A stretch of 64,000 bases of DNA, from assembly GCA_963816555.1 (NCBI GenBank), contig CAWFLD010000010.1, positions 62,001 through 126,000 on the forward strand. The letters are read 5' to 3'. The notes beneath the pieces are model-generated. The model had not been told where the DNA came from. It saw nothing but the letters and a program-made list of their open reading frames with translations, and did no database searches. The DNA comes from Lutibaculum sp963816555 (lineage in GTDB: Bacteria > Pseudomonadota > Alphaproteobacteria > Rhizobiales > Tepidamorphaceae). A program made the translations under genes and the position numbers. Shown piece by piece: positions 1 to 8,994 of the stretch (position 1 is the first letter of the stretch; each line of letters begins with the position of its first letter).

Positions 1-537
1 GAGCCGCTGGGCGACTGGGGCGCCGGCGCGGTCGATCTCGTCGAGCTGCCGACGGACGACGAGGTGCACGACAACATCGTCGCCTTCTGGTGCCCGAAGG
101 AGCCGGCCGGGCCGGGCAGCCCGTCGAACCTGCGCTACAGGCTCCACTGGCTGGCGCGGAACCCGTATCCCGCCGACGTCGCGACGCTCTTCAACCTGCG
201 GCTCGGCGCGGGCGGCATCCCCGGCCAGAGCCCCCGGCCGAAGGGCGTGACGAAGTTCGCCCTCGACTTCCAGGGCGACAGGCTGAAGGGCCTGACCCGC
301 GACAGCGGCGTGAAGGCCCATGTCGAGGCGAGCCGCGGCACGCTCGACACGATCGCCGCCTACCCGGTGGTCGGCGAGCCCTACTGGCGCGTGATCTTCG
401 ACCTCAAGGCCGAGGGCGAGGAGCCGGTGGACCTGCGGATCTACCTGTCGCGGAACGGCGACGCGCTGAGCGAGACGGTGCTCTACCAGTTCTTCCCGGC
501 GCCCTTCCAGAACGCGCTGGCGGTGGCCGAGCAGTAG
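1..537 (+). CDS. opgG: Glucan biosynthesis protein OpgG/MdoG, C-terminal part (5' end outside window)
   Basis: The frame is open from base 1 and ends at a TAG, giving about 178 residues with no start codon, so the gene begins upstream of the window. The product is the C-terminal part of a periplasmic osmoregulated glucan biosynthesis protein of the OpgG/OpgD family. These proteins help make or release branched beta-1,2/1,6 glucans in the periplasm and are usually about 500 residues long. The opening residues (EPLGDWGAGAVDLVELPTDD) followed by DEVHDNIVAFW fit the conserved carboxy half, and the tail (FNLRL, then an Ig-like strand pattern to the stop) fits the C-terminal domain. OpgG and OpgD cannot be told apart from this piece. 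The next gene is convergent and starts its stop codon 10 bases away. Confidence 0.8.
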   Translation, partial: EPLGDWGAGAVDLVELPTDDEVHDNIVAFWCPKEPAGPGSPSNLRYRLHWLARNPYPADVATLFNLRLGAGGIPGQSPRPKGVTKFALDFQGDRLKGLTRDSGVKAHVEASRGTLDTIAAYPVVGEPYWRVIFDLKAEGEEPVDLRIYLSRNGDALSETVLYQFFPAPFQNALAVAEQ

Positions 538-547
538 GCGGCCGGGC

Positions 548-2325
548 TCAGTCGGCGGCCGCTTCCCCCTCGCGGCGCGGGTCGGCGCCGCCGACGAGGC
601 GGCCGTCCCCGACGGCGATGATGTGCAGCCCGCTCGTCATGTGCGACAGCTTCACCTCGTGCCCGAACGGGGCGAGGGCTGCCGCCCAGTCCTTCGCGCC
701 TGGCACGTCCTCCATCTCGAAGGGGCCGTTGCGGCTGCCGAAATGGAAGAGGGCGCTCGCGGCCTGCGGGTCCATGTTCCAGTCGGTCAGGGCGATCACG
801 CTCTCCGCCACGTAGGAGATGATGCGGCTGCCGCCGGGCGAGCCGGTGACGAAGGCCGGCTTGCCGTCGCGGCCGAGGACGATGGTCGGCGCCATCGATG
901 AGCGCGGCCTCTTGCCGGCCTCGACGCGGTTGGCGACCGGCCGGCCGTCCTCGTCCTCCGGGGCGAAGGAGAAGTCGGTCAGCTCGTTGTTGAGCAGGAA
1001 GCCGTCGACCATCAGGCGCGAGCCGAAGGCGGACTCGATCGTCGTCGTCATGGACAGCGCGTTGCCGTCGGCGTCGACCACCGAGACCTGGCTCGTGCCC
1101 GGCGCCTCCTTCGTGCCGTCGCGGCCGGGCTTGCCGATCATGTCCGGCGGGTCGCCGGGCTCGGCGGTGCCCATCGTCGTCGCCGGATCGATCAGCGCGG
1201 AGCGGCCGGCCATGTAGCCGGGGTCGAGGAGGCCGCCCGGCACGTCGACGAAATCGGTGTCGGCGATGTAGCGGTTGCGGTCGGCGAAGGCGAGCTTCTC
1301 CGCCTCCGCCACGAGGTGCAGCGCCTCGGGCGAGGGCGCGTCTCCGAGGTCGAACGGCTCGAGCATCATCAGCGTCATGCCGACCGTCAGCGCGCCGGAG
1401 GAGGGCGGCCCCATGCCGCACACCTCGTAGCCGCGATAGGGCGCGCAGACGGGATCGCGCTCCCTGGCCTCGTAGCCCGCCATGTCCTGCGCCGTCAGGT
1501 CGCCCGCGTTGCGCCAGGCGCCGTGCACGGCGGCGGCGATGTCGTCGGGGATCGAGCCCTCGTAGAAGGCCTGCGGCCCCTCCTCAGCGATGCGCCTGAG
1601 CGTCGCCGCGTAGGCCTCGTTCTTCAGCACGTGGCCGAGCGGCCAGGCCTCGCCGTCCTCGTCGTAGAAATAGGCCCGCGCCGTCGCGGAGAAGCGGGCG
1701 GGATCGTCCTCCTGCAGCAGCGCGCTGAGGCGCGAGGAGACGCCGAAGCCGTTCTCGGCCAGCCGGATCGCCGGCTCGAAGAGATCGGCCCACGGCAGCC
1801 TGCCGTAGCGCTCGTGCACCTTCGCGACCATGGCGAGCATGCCGGGGACGCCGACGGAGAGGCCGCCCGGCACCATCTCCGGCCACGGGTTCGGCGTGCC
1901 GTCGGCGCCGAGGAAGCGGCCGGGCGTCGCGCGCGGCGGGCGCCGTCTCGCGGCCGTCCCACGCCGTCACCTCGCCGGCCTTCGCGTCGTAGTGCACGAG
2001 GAACGCGCCGCCGCCGAGCCCGGAGGATTGCGGCTCGACGAGGCCGAGCACCATCTGCGTCGCGATCGCCGCGTCGATCGCGCTGCCGCCCTTGCGCAGC
2101 ATCTCGCGTCCCGCCCGCGCCGCCAGCGGGTGGGCGGCGACGACCATCTGCCGCTGGGCCTCGACGGGCGCCCGAATCGCCCGCCCGGGTCGGCGCCTCC
2201 GGTGCGGCCCGGCCGTCCTGCGCGAGCGCGGCGGACGACGCGGCGCAGGCGATCGCGAGGGCCACGAAAAGCGAGGCGAGCCGGCCTTTCGAGCGCGGTG
2301 CGAGGGTCCCGATTTCGCTCGACAT
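548..2325 (-). CDS. ggt: Gamma-glutamyltransferase (Ntn hydrolase), interrupted by two frameshifts
   Basis: The product is a periplasmic gamma-glutamyltranspeptidase that cleaves glutathione and other gamma-glutamyl compounds. The ATG at 2325 opens a signal peptide (MSSEIGTLAPRSKGRLASLF, then a hydrophobic run to ALAQ). The large-subunit start (QMVVAAHPLAARAG, GGSAIDAAIATQM, SSGLGGGAFL) lies in a second frame and the rest, from GRFLGADGTPNPWPEMVPGG, in a third. The self-processing Thr is in APGTSQVSVVD, near 1085-1100, and the oxyanion/substrate loop GSPGGSRI follows. Removing one base near 2180-2182 and one near 1928-1935 restores a single ORF of about 592 codons, the normal family length. 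Both breaks fit one extra G/C, so the gene may be intact in the organism. A true pseudogene cannot be excluded. Confidence 0.85.
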
Positions 2326-2419
2326 CGATGTCGCTCCTTCCGCCTCTCGCGCCTTTGCGCTAGTGGTGCCGGTGGTGGGACGCGCCCCAGGGTCACGTTC
2401 GACGAGTGTAGGAGCAACG

Positions 2420-3881
2420 GTGCCCGGATTGCGAGATCTCTTCCGCCGACGCAGCCGCCCGGAGGCCGATGCGCCGTCGGGCGCCCCCGACGGCGGCCCG
2501 GGAACCGAGGCGCAGGATACCGAGGCGCAGCGCATGAACGAGCAGCAGAGCCACGTCTTCCACCGGGACCTCAAGGCGTCCTATCCCGTCGCGGTGAAGG
2601 GCGAGGGCGCCTACATCGTCGACGCCGAGGGCCGCCGCTATCTCGACGCCTCCGGCGGCGCCGCGGTCTCCTGCCTGGGACACTGCCACCCGCGCATCGT
2701 AGAGGCGATCCGCGAGCAGGCGGGCAAGCTCGAGTTCGCCCACACCTCGTTCTTCACGAACGGGCCGGCGGAGGAGCTGGCCGACACGCTGGTGCGCGCG
2801 GCGCCCGACGGCTTCACCCGCGTCTACTTCGTCTCGGGCGGCTCGGAGGCCAACGAGGCGGCGATCAAGCTGGCCCGGCAGGCGCATGTCGAGCGCGGCG
2901 AGCCGCACCGGCACCTACGCGATCGCGCGCATGCAGTCCTATCACGGCAACACGCTCGGCGCCCTGGCCCTCGGCGGCAACCCGGCGCGGCGCCAGATCT
3001 ACGAGCCGCTGCTGCAGCTGCCGGTCGCCCATGTCGACCCGTGCTACGCCTACCGCCACCAGGCGGCCCACGAATCGGCCGAGGACTACGGCGTGCGCGC
3101 GGCCCGGTCGCTCGAGGACAAGATCCTCGAGATCGGCCCGGAATACGTCTCCTGCTTCTTCGCCGAGACGGTGGTCGGCGCGACGGCGGGCGCGGTGCCT
3201 CCGGCGCCCGGCTATTTCCGCGAGATCCGGCGCATCTGCGACAAGTACGGCGTCTTCCTCGTGCTCGACGAGGTGATGTGCGGGATGGGCCGCACCGGCA
3301 CGATGTTCGCCTGCGAGCAGGACGACGTGGTGCCCGACATCATCACCGTGGCGAAGGGGCTCGGCGCCGGGCACCAGCCGATCGGCGCCGTGCTGGCGCG
3401 CTGGCCGGTGGTCGACGCGATCGAGCAGAAGGGCGTCTTCCAGCACGGCCACACCTATATCGGCCACCCCGTCGCCTGCGCCGCGGCGCTCGAGGTGCAG
3501 CGCGTGATCGCCGAGGAGGAGCTCCTGCCGCGCGTGCGGACGGCCGGCGAGGCGTTCTCGCAGCGCCTGCACGACGTGTTCGGCCAGCATCCGCATGTCG
3601 GCGACATCCGCGGCCGCGGCTTCTTCCAGGCCATCGAGTTCGTCGCCGACCGCGGCTCCAAGGAGCCGTTCCCGCGGGCGTCGGGCCTTGCCGCGAAGAT
3701 CAAGGCGCACGCCATGGCGAAGGAGCTCGTCTGCTATCCCGGCAACGGCACCGCCGACGGCGAGCACGGCGACCACGTCCTGCTGGCGCCGCCCTTCATC
3801 TGCAGCGATTCCGAGCTCGACATGATCGTCCAGCGGCTGTCCGCGGCGGTCGACGGCGCGCTCGCCGAGGTCGCGCCGTGA
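2420..3881 (+). CDS. Class III (aspartate family) PLP aminotransferase, one frameshift
   Basis: This is a fold-type I, class III aminotransferase related to the omega-amino acid:pyruvate and 4-aminobutyrate enzymes. Visible features are an N-terminal HVFHRDLKASYPVAVKGEG, the PLP-phosphate region GGSEANEAAIKLAR, the His-Gly region QSYHGNTLGALALGG, the Asp of VLDEVMCGMGRTG and the Schiff-base Lys in ITVAKGLGAG. The frame changes near 2910: dropping one G gives GEPHRTYAIARMQSYHGN. I place the start at GTG 2420 because AGGAG lies 5 bases upstream; ATG 2534 (MNEQQSHVFHRD) is the alternative and has no clear ribosome binding site. The stop overlaps the GTG of the next gene by 4 bases, so the two are probably co-translated. 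The substrate cannot be read from sequence. Confidence 0.82.
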
Positions 3882-4715
3882 ACCGGCAGCGGCCGGCCTT
3901 CGTCATGGCCGCCCCCAACGGGGCGCGCCGCGGCAAGAGCGACCATCCGAACCTGCCCGTCACCGCTGCCGAGCTCGCCGCGGAGGCGAAGCGCTGCCGC
4001 GACGCAGGCGCCGCCGCGCTGCACGTCCACGTGCGCGACGGCGAGGGGCGGCACGTGCTCGACGCCGGGCTCTACCGCGAGGCCTTCCGGGCGATCCGCG
4101 ACGAGGTCGGCCACGATCTCGTGCTGCAGGCGACGACCGAGGCGGTCGGCCTCTACGAGGCGGCCGCGCAGATGGAGCTGATCCGCGACCTGAGGCCGGA
4201 GGCGGTCTCGATGGCGCTGCGCGAGATCTATCCCGAGGGCAGCGACCAGGGGCCGGTGGCGGACGTCTTCGCCTTCATGTCGGACGAGGCGATCTGGCCG
4301 CAGATCATCCTCTACGACGTCGCCGACGTGCGGCGCTTCGCCTCGCTCGCCGACCGCGACGTGTTCCGGCAGCGCCGTCCGTCGGTCCTGCTCGTGCTCG
4401 GCCGCTACGCCGAGGGGCAGCGGGCCGATCCCGGCCGAGCTCGACGTCATGCTCGACGCGCTCGACACGATGCGCGACGGCGTCGAGTGGTGCGTCTGCG
4501 CCTTCGGCCCGGCCGAGAACGAGGTGACGCGGCTCGCCTATGCCAAGGGCGGCCACATGCGCGTCGGCTTCGAGAACAACTTCCAGCGCCGCGACGGCAG
4601 CCGGGCCGAGCACACCGCCGACCTCGTGGCGGACGCGGTGGCGGCGGTGAAGGCGGCCGACCGCTCGCTCATGACGGCGGCGAACCTCCGCCGGGCCATC
4701 GCCCTGTGGCGATAG
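3878..4715 (+). CDS. 3-keto-5-aminohexanoate cleavage enzyme family (BKACE), one frameshift
   Basis: Beta-keto acid cleavage enzymes condense a beta-keto acid with acetyl-CoA, giving acetoacetate and a new CoA ester, on a Zn-bearing TIM barrel. The N-terminus MAAPNGARRGKSDHPNLPVT, the metal-binding ALHVHVRDGEG, the strand LVLQATTEAVG and the C-terminal GFENNFQRRDGSRAEHTADLV with LAYAKGGHMRVG are typical. The frame breaks in the CCC at 4430-4432; deleting one C gives ADPAELDVMLDALD, and the corrected protein is about 278 residues, normal for the family. The GTG start overlaps the aminotransferase stop (GTGA), so the pair looks like one operon, perhaps for an amino- or keto-acid catabolic route. 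The true substrate is unknown because this family is very diverse. Confidence 0.82.
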
Positions 4716-4787
4716 GCGCCGTCGCCTTGCGCGGATCGCTCCGGTACGCCATCTAGCCGGCATCTTCTTCATGACGGCCGAGCGGAC

Positions 4788-5453
4788 ATGAACCGGACCT
4801 ATCGCACCCTGTTGATCGGCGGCTTCCTCGCCCTGGCCGGCGCGGCCGCGCCGCAGCCGGCGGAGGCGCATCCCCACGTCTGGGTCGAGACGAGCTCGGA
4901 GCTCGTCTTCAAGGACGGGGTGCTCGGCGCCGTGCGCCACGTCTGGACCTTCGACGACATGTTCAGCTCCTACGCCGCGCAGGGGCTCGACACGGACGGC
5001 GACGGCAAGCTGACGCGCGAGGAGCTGCAGCCGCTCGCCCAGGTCAACGTGGAGTTGCTGCGCGAGTACGACTTCTTCACCTACCTCAAGGTCGGCAGCT
5101 ACGACGCGCACTTCCTCGAGCCCGTCGACTACTGGCTCGAGGATGTCGGCGGCCGGCTGACGCTGCACTTCACGCTGCCGATCGAGGCGCCGATGCTGGT
5201 CGGCGACCGCCAGGCGACGCTCGAGATCTACGACCCGACCTTCTTCGTCGACTTCACCTTCGCCGGCCCGGCGCCGGTGGCGATGGCGGGCGCGCCGGCC
5301 GGCTGCCGGCTCGCGGTCAGCCGCGCCGGCGACCTCGATCCAGCCGTCGCGGCGAAGCTCGCCGACATCCCCGCCGACGTGCGCGAGATCCCCGGCGACC
5401 TCTATGCCGTGACCTCGGCCAACGCGAACCGCGCGACCGTCACCTGCGGCTAG
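4788..5453 (+). CDS. DUF1007 family periplasmic protein with EF-hand loop
   Basis: A 221-residue exported protein with an N-terminal signal peptide (MNRTYRTLLIGGFLALAGAA, cleavage after AEA) and the DUF1007 start HPHVWVETSSELVF. Residues about 65-76 read DTDGDGKLTREE, a canonical 12-residue EF-hand Ca2+ loop with Asp at 1, 3 and 5 and Glu at 12. DUF1007 proteins are usually encoded next to a NicO/RcnA-type nickel/cobalt permease and annotated as its periplasmic partner. No such permease is present here, the gene being flanked by the BKACE and dehalogenase genes. A role in metal transport is therefore only family-level inference. Confidence 0.8.
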   Translation: MNRTYRTLLIGGFLALAGAAAPQPAEAHPHVWVETSSELVFKDGVLGAVRHVWTFDDMFSSYAAQGLDTDGDGKLTREELQPLAQVNVELLREYDFFTYLKVGSYDAHFLEPVDYWLEDVGGRLTLHFTLPIEAPMLVGDRQATLEIYDPTFFVDFTFAGPAPVAMAGAPAGCRLAVSRAGDLDPAVAAKLADIPADVREIPGDLYAVTSANANRATVTCG

Positions 5454-5546
5454 CGCCGGGGCGGCGCGCCACCCGCGAAGCTGGACATCTACCCCCTCGG
5501 GCCCCAGAGTCCCCCTCGTGCGGACGTGTGCGTGAGGAGGCGCGGG

Positions 5547-6218
5547 ATGATCGAGAACATCAAGGCCTGTGTCTTCGACGCCTACGGCACGCTCTTCGAC
5601 GTGCACTCGCCGGTCGCCCGCTCGGCCGAGACGCTGGGCGAGAAGGCCGACCCGCTGTCCCGCCTGTGGCGCGAGAAGCAGCTGCAATACACCTGGCTCA
5701 GGTCGCTGATGGGGCTGCACGCCGATTTCTGGCAGGTCACGGCCGACGGGCTCGACTATGCCATGGAGGCGACGGGGATCGCGGACCGGTCGATGCGCGA
5801 CCGGCTGCTCGACCTCTACATGACGCCGGACGCCTATGGCGACGCCGCGCCGGCCCTGGCCGAGCTCAAGGCGCGCGGCAAGACGACCGCCATCCTGTCG
5901 AACGGCTCGCCGGCGATGCTCGAATCCGCCACGCGCAACTCCGGCCTCGCGGCCCAGCTCGACGCCGTGCTGTCGATCGAGGAGGTCGGCATCTACAAGC
6001 CGCACCCCCGCGTCTACCAGCTCGCCTGCGACCGGCTGTCGCTCCGGCCGGACGAGATCTGCTTCGTCTCGATGAACCCGTGGGACGCGAGCGGCGCGGC
6101 GGCGTTCGGCCTGAAGGTCGCCCGCCTCAACCGCTTCGACCAGCCGGGCGACGTCCTGCCCGGCGAGATCACCGCGGTGATCTACACGCTGCAGGAGCTG
6201 CCGGCGCTGGTCGGGTAG
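5547..6218 (+). CDS. Haloacid dehalogenase, type II (HAD superfamily)
   Basis: A 223-residue HAD hydrolase of the L-2-haloacid dehalogenase type. Motif I is FDAYGTLFD with the nucleophile Asp at about residue 11, motif II is ILSNGSP, motif III Lys is in GIYKPHPRVYQL, and the acidic end motif is SMNPWDASGAAAFGLK. That last block is the type II form of the family's SSNxWD signature. These enzymes replace a halogen with hydroxyl on short 2-haloacids, although chromosomal copies may act on other substrates. ATG 5547 is preferred over an upstream in-frame GTG because AGGAGG at 5535-5540 sits 6 bases before it. Confidence 0.85.
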   Translation: MIENIKACVFDAYGTLFDVHSPVARSAETLGEKADPLSRLWREKQLQYTWLRSLMGLHADFWQVTADGLDYAMEATGIADRSMRDRLLDLYMTPDAYGDAAPALAELKARGKTTAILSNGSPAMLESATRNSGLAAQLDAVLSIEEVGIYKPHPRVYQLACDRLSLRPDEICFVSMNPWDASGAAAFGLKVARLNRFDQPGDVLPGEITAVIYTLQELPALVG

Positions 6219-6227
6219 GCCGGCGCC

Positions 6228-6665
6228 CTACTGCCTGGCGAAGATGCCGGTGGTCTGCAGCTTCATCGGCACGTAGGTGGCGTAGAGCGTGCCGTTCGGC
6301 TGCATCGCGAAGGTCGCGAGCGCGGCGCCGCCGGGCGTCCGCACGGTGAGGACCTTGTCCTCGATGTGGCCCCGCGCCTCGCCCGAGCCGGGCTCCGCCC
6401 CGTCGGGCAGCCTGCCCCACGCATAGCGGGCCGTGACGTCGCCGTTCGGCGCGATGTCCTGGACGACCAGCGTGCCCTTCACGTCCGCGCGGTTCGCCGT
6501 CCGCCAGGTCCCGGCCCACGTGCCGGAGAAGGCGGCCAGGCCGGCGGGAACGTCCCCGGCCGGGGCTGCGACGGGCGCCTGCGGCGCCGCCGCGGTTGCG
6601 GTCGGGGCCGGCGTCGCCTGGCAGCCCGCCAGGGCGAGCGCCGCACACAGGACGAGAAACCTCAT
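6228..6665 (-). CDS. Small hypothetical lipoprotein
   Basis: A 145-residue predicted lipoprotein. The ATG at 6665 is followed by MRFLVLCAALALAGC, a signal peptide ending in a lipobox (LALAGC), so Cys15 should be lipidated and the protein anchored in a membrane. An Ala/Pro-rich linker (to about residue 45) leads to a small beta-rich domain (GTWAGTWRTANRADVKGTLV through TPGGAALATFAMQPNGTLYA), which looks like a lipocalin-like or DUF-type barrel. I do not recognise the domain. AGGAG lies 10 bases before the start. The neighbours, a dehalogenase convergent to it and a glutamine amidotransferase upstream, give no functional hint. Confidence 0.65.
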   Translation of the reverse strand: MRFLVLCAALALAGCQATPAPTATAAAPQAPVAAPAGDVPAGLAAFSGTWAGTWRTANRADVKGTLVVQDIAPNGDVTARYAWGRLPDGAEPGSGEARGHIEDKVLTVRTPGGAALATFAMQPNGTLYATYVPMKLQTTGIFARQ

Positions 6666-6725
6666 CAATTCACCACTCCTGAAAGGGATTTCGTTTCGGA
6701 GGCGGGGCAAGGGCCGCGGCAGCCG

Positions 6726-7502
6726 TCACGCCACGGCGCGCGCCGCCGCCCGGCCGCCGCGCAGGGCCGCGCCGAAGGCCTCGAAGATGCGACGGCTCAC
6801 GGCCTCGCTCTCCGCCCAGTATTCCGGGTGCCACTGGACGCCGAGCGCGAAGCCCGCGGCGTCCTTCACCGAGACGGCCTCGATCGTGCCGTCCTCGGCG
6901 GTGGCCTCGACGACCAGCCCCTCGGCCAGCCGGTCGATGCCCTGGCGGTGCAGCGAGTTCACCGTCATGCGCTCCGCGCCGACGATGCCGGCCAGCACGC
7001 CGCCCGGCCGGGCCCGGACCTCCTGGCGCACCGCGAAGCGCTCGTCCTGCTTCTCCGACGTCGGGGCGCGGTGGTCGATGCGGCCCTCGATCTCCTGGAT
7101 CTCGGTGGCGATCGAGCCGCCCAGCGCGACGTTGAGCTCCTGGAAGCCGCGGCAGATCGCGAGCAGCGGGATGCCGCGCTCGAGGATCCGCGGAATGAGG
7201 CGCAGCGTCGTCGCGTCGCGGGCCTCGTCGTAGGGCTCGTGGCCCGGCGTCGGCTCGGCGCCGTAGCGGCCGGGGTGCACGTTCGACTTCGAGCCCGTCA
7301 GCATCACGCCGTCGACCCGGTCGAGCACCGCGTCGATGTCGAGGCCCTCGCCGAGCGCCGGCACGATGAGCGGCGTCGTGCCCGCCACCCTGGCGACGGC
7401 GTCGACATAGGTCGTGGTCACGGCGTGCCAGCGGTAGTTCTCGAAGCTCTTGATGTCCGCCGGCACGGCGACGACCGGCTTGCTGTTCTCGGGCTGTGGC
7501 AC
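6726..7502 (-). CDS. Gamma-glutamyl-gamma-aminobutyrate hydrolase family (class I glutamine amidotransferase-like, PuuD type)
   Basis: The 258-residue protein carries the peptidase C26/class I amidotransferase fold. The nucleophile Cys is in LLAICRGFQELN, and the His-Glu pair is in GVQWHPEYWAE. The N-terminal VVAVPADIKSFENYRWH and the middle VDGVMLTGSKSNVHPGRYG match gamma-glutamyl-GABA hydrolases, which act in putrescine degradation. There is no synthetase domain, so it is a stand-alone hydrolase. The start is GTG 7502 (VPQPENSKPVVAVP), chosen because the frame upstream has no family similarity. The agmatine genes further along make a polyamine link possible but not proven. Confidence 0.78.
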   Translation of the reverse strand: MPQPENSKPVVAVPADIKSFENYRWHAVTTTYVDAVARVAGTTPLIVPALGEGLDIDAVLDRVDGVMLTGSKSNVHPGRYGAEPTPGHEPYDEARDATTLRLIPRILERGIPLLAICRGFQELNVALGGSIATEIQEIEGRIDHRAPTSEKQDERFAVRQEVRARPGGVLAGIVGAERMTVNSLHRQGIDRLAEGLVVEATAEDGTIEAVSVKDAAGFALGVQWHPEYWAESEAVSRRIFEAFGAALRGGRAAARAVA

Positions 7503-7583
7503 GTCCGTCTTCCCTGGATCTCGTGAGGCGAGGCCCGCGCCGCGGGCCGTGGCGCACAATATGGGCGCGCCGGCGCGCCTGCC

Positions 7584-7605
7584 GCAAGTGCGCTGCAAGT
7601 GCGCT
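7584..7605. repeat. Two tandem copies of an 11-base repeat
   Basis: The unit GCAAGTGCGCT occurs twice head to tail and is followed by GCA, the start of a third copy. It lies between divergent genes and could be slippage or a regulator half-site pair. Confidence 0.6.
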
Positions 7606-7668
7606 GCAGCGCCCGGCGAAACGTGGCTGCGCGAGGAAACCTTAAGCGGCAACAAAACAATAGTCGCC

Positions 7669-7698
7669 TTGTGCTGTCCGCAACGAGGCCTGTATACC
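7669..7698 (+). promoter_or_regulatory. Candidate sigma-70 promoter for dctP
   Basis: TTGTGC (7669-7674) and TATACC (7693-7698) are 18 bases apart, with TG directly before the -10 box. It is the best promoter-like pair in this region, judged by eye only. Confidence 0.35.
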
Positions 7699-7804
7699 TG
7701 CCGCCAATCCGCCGCATTTCAGACGGTGGCCGCAGCCGGCGCCCGGCTCTCGAGCGCCGGCAGCTCATTCGCTTTGTCACGTGTTCCGGGAGGACAGACG
7801 TCAC

Positions 7805-8905
7805 ATGGATCGCCGTTCGTTTCTGAAGAATGCCGGCCTCGCCGGCGGCGCGGCCGCTGCCGCGACCACCCTCGCCACGCCTGCGCTGTCGCAGAACAAG
7901 CAGGAATGGCGCATGGTCACGACGTGGCCGAAGAACTTCCCCGGCCTCGGCGTCGGCGCCCAGCGCCTGGCCGACCGCATCACCGCCGCCTCCGACGGCC
8001 GCCTGACGATCCGCGTCTACGCCGCCGGCGAACTCGTGCCGCCGCTGCAGTCGCTCGACGCCGTCATCGACGGCTCGGCCGAGATGAGCCACGGCGCCGC
8101 CTACTACTGGCAGAACAAGAATGTCGGCCTGACCTTCTTCACCGGCGTTCCCTACGGCATGACCTCGCGCGAGCTCTCCGCGTGGGTGCGCTACATGGGC
8201 GGCCAGGAGATCTGGGACGAGATCTACGACCAGTTCGGCGTGCAGGGCTTCCTGTCCGGCGACACCGGCAACCAGGCCGGCGGCTGGTTCCGCAAGGAGC
8301 TCAACAGCGTCGACGACGTGAAGGGCATCCGCTTCCGCACGCCGGGCCTCGGCGGCCGCGTCTGGGAGAAGATGGGCGCCACCGTCACCAACATGGCGGC
8401 CGGCGAGATCTTCCAGGCCCTGCAGTCGGGCACGCTCGACGCGGCCGAGTTCGTCGGCCCGTACAACGACCTGGCGCTCGGCTTCTACCAGATCTGCAAG
8501 AACTACTACATGCCGAGCTTCACCGAGCCGGGCCTCGCGACCGAGCTCGTCGTCGACAAGGCGAAGTTCCAGGCCCTGCCGAAGGACCTGCAGGAGATCG
8601 TGCGCTCGTGCTCGGCCGCCGAGTACGATGCCGTCGCGGCCGACTTCGCCGCGAATGACCCGCGCGCCCTCCAGACGCTCGTCAACGACCACGGCGTGCA
8701 GGTGAAGCAGTTCCCGGACGAGATCCTCGAGGCGGGCGCCAAGGCCGCCAAGGAGATCATGGGCGAGCTGCGGGATTCGGGCGACGCGCTGACGAAGAAG
8801 ACGGCCGAGAGCTTCGTCTCCGCCCTCAACGTCGTCCGCCAGAAGACCGAGACGACCGACATGCCGTTCCAGCGCGCGCGCGAGAAGTACTACCAGATCT
8901 CGTAA
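7805..8905 (+). CDS. dctP: TRAP transporter solute-binding protein (DctP family)
   Basis: A 366-residue periplasmic binding protein of a TRAP transporter. The N-terminus MDRRSFLKNAGLAGG is a twin-arginine-type signal (RRSFLK) followed by an Ala-rich stretch ending at ALSQ. The mature part starts QEWRMVTTWPKNFPGLG and contains GRLTIRVYAAGELVPPLQ and GIRFRTPGLGGRVWEKMG, close to the 2-oxoacid/monocarboxylate (TakP-like, mannitol/chloroaromatic) branch. ATG 7805 is chosen because it opens the signal peptide. The permease genes (9486-11430 minus and 11703-13812 plus) are close but not in one operon with it, and a strong terminator follows at 8931. The ligand cannot be set from sequence, an organic acid being most likely. 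Confidence 0.88.
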   Translation: MDRRSFLKNAGLAGGAAAAATTLATPALSQNKQEWRMVTTWPKNFPGLGVGAQRLADRITAASDGRLTIRVYAAGELVPPLQSLDAVIDGSAEMSHGAAYYWQNKNVGLTFFTGVPYGMTSRELSAWVRYMGGQEIWDEIYDQFGVQGFLSGDTGNQAGGWFRKELNSVDDVKGIRFRTPGLGGRVWEKMGATVTNMAAGEIFQALQSGTLDAAEFVGPYNDLALGFYQICKNYYMPSFTEPGLATELVVDKAKFQALPKDLQEIVRSCSAAEYDAVAADFAANDPRALQTLVNDHGVQVKQFPDEILEAGAKAAKEIMGELRDSGDALTKKTAESFVSALNVVRQKTETTDMPFQRAREKYYQIS

Positions 8906-8930
8906 GCCGCCAGGCACCTGCGACAAGGGA

Positions 8931-8963
8931 GAAGCCCGGGCTTGCCCGGGCTTCTTTCGTTTT
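8931..8963 (+). terminator. Rho-independent terminator after dctP
   Basis: An 11-base perfect inverted repeat, GAAGCCCGGGC (8931-8941) and GCCCGGGCTTC (8944-8954), is followed by TTTCGTTTT. It lies 25 bases after the dctP stop, so dctP is probably monocistronic. Confidence 0.88.
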
Positions 8964-8994
8964 CCGGCGGAGCGTGGCCGGGCCTCGTGACGGA

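Larger units (their letters stand above)
7503..7804. other. Intergenic region between divergent amidotransferase and dctP genes
   Basis: This 302-base stretch holds no convincing ORF. It contains two tandem copies of an 11-base unit (7584-7605) and a candidate promoter for dctP near 7669-7698. The dctP leader would then be about 100 bases long, with no obvious structured element that I can name. Confidence 0.6.

Noticed and set aside
1316..4756. A 1146-codon open frame on the plus strand
   Set aside because: It is a chance join of antisense ggt sequence with the in-frame parts of the aminotransferase and BKACE genes. Only those parts are coding.
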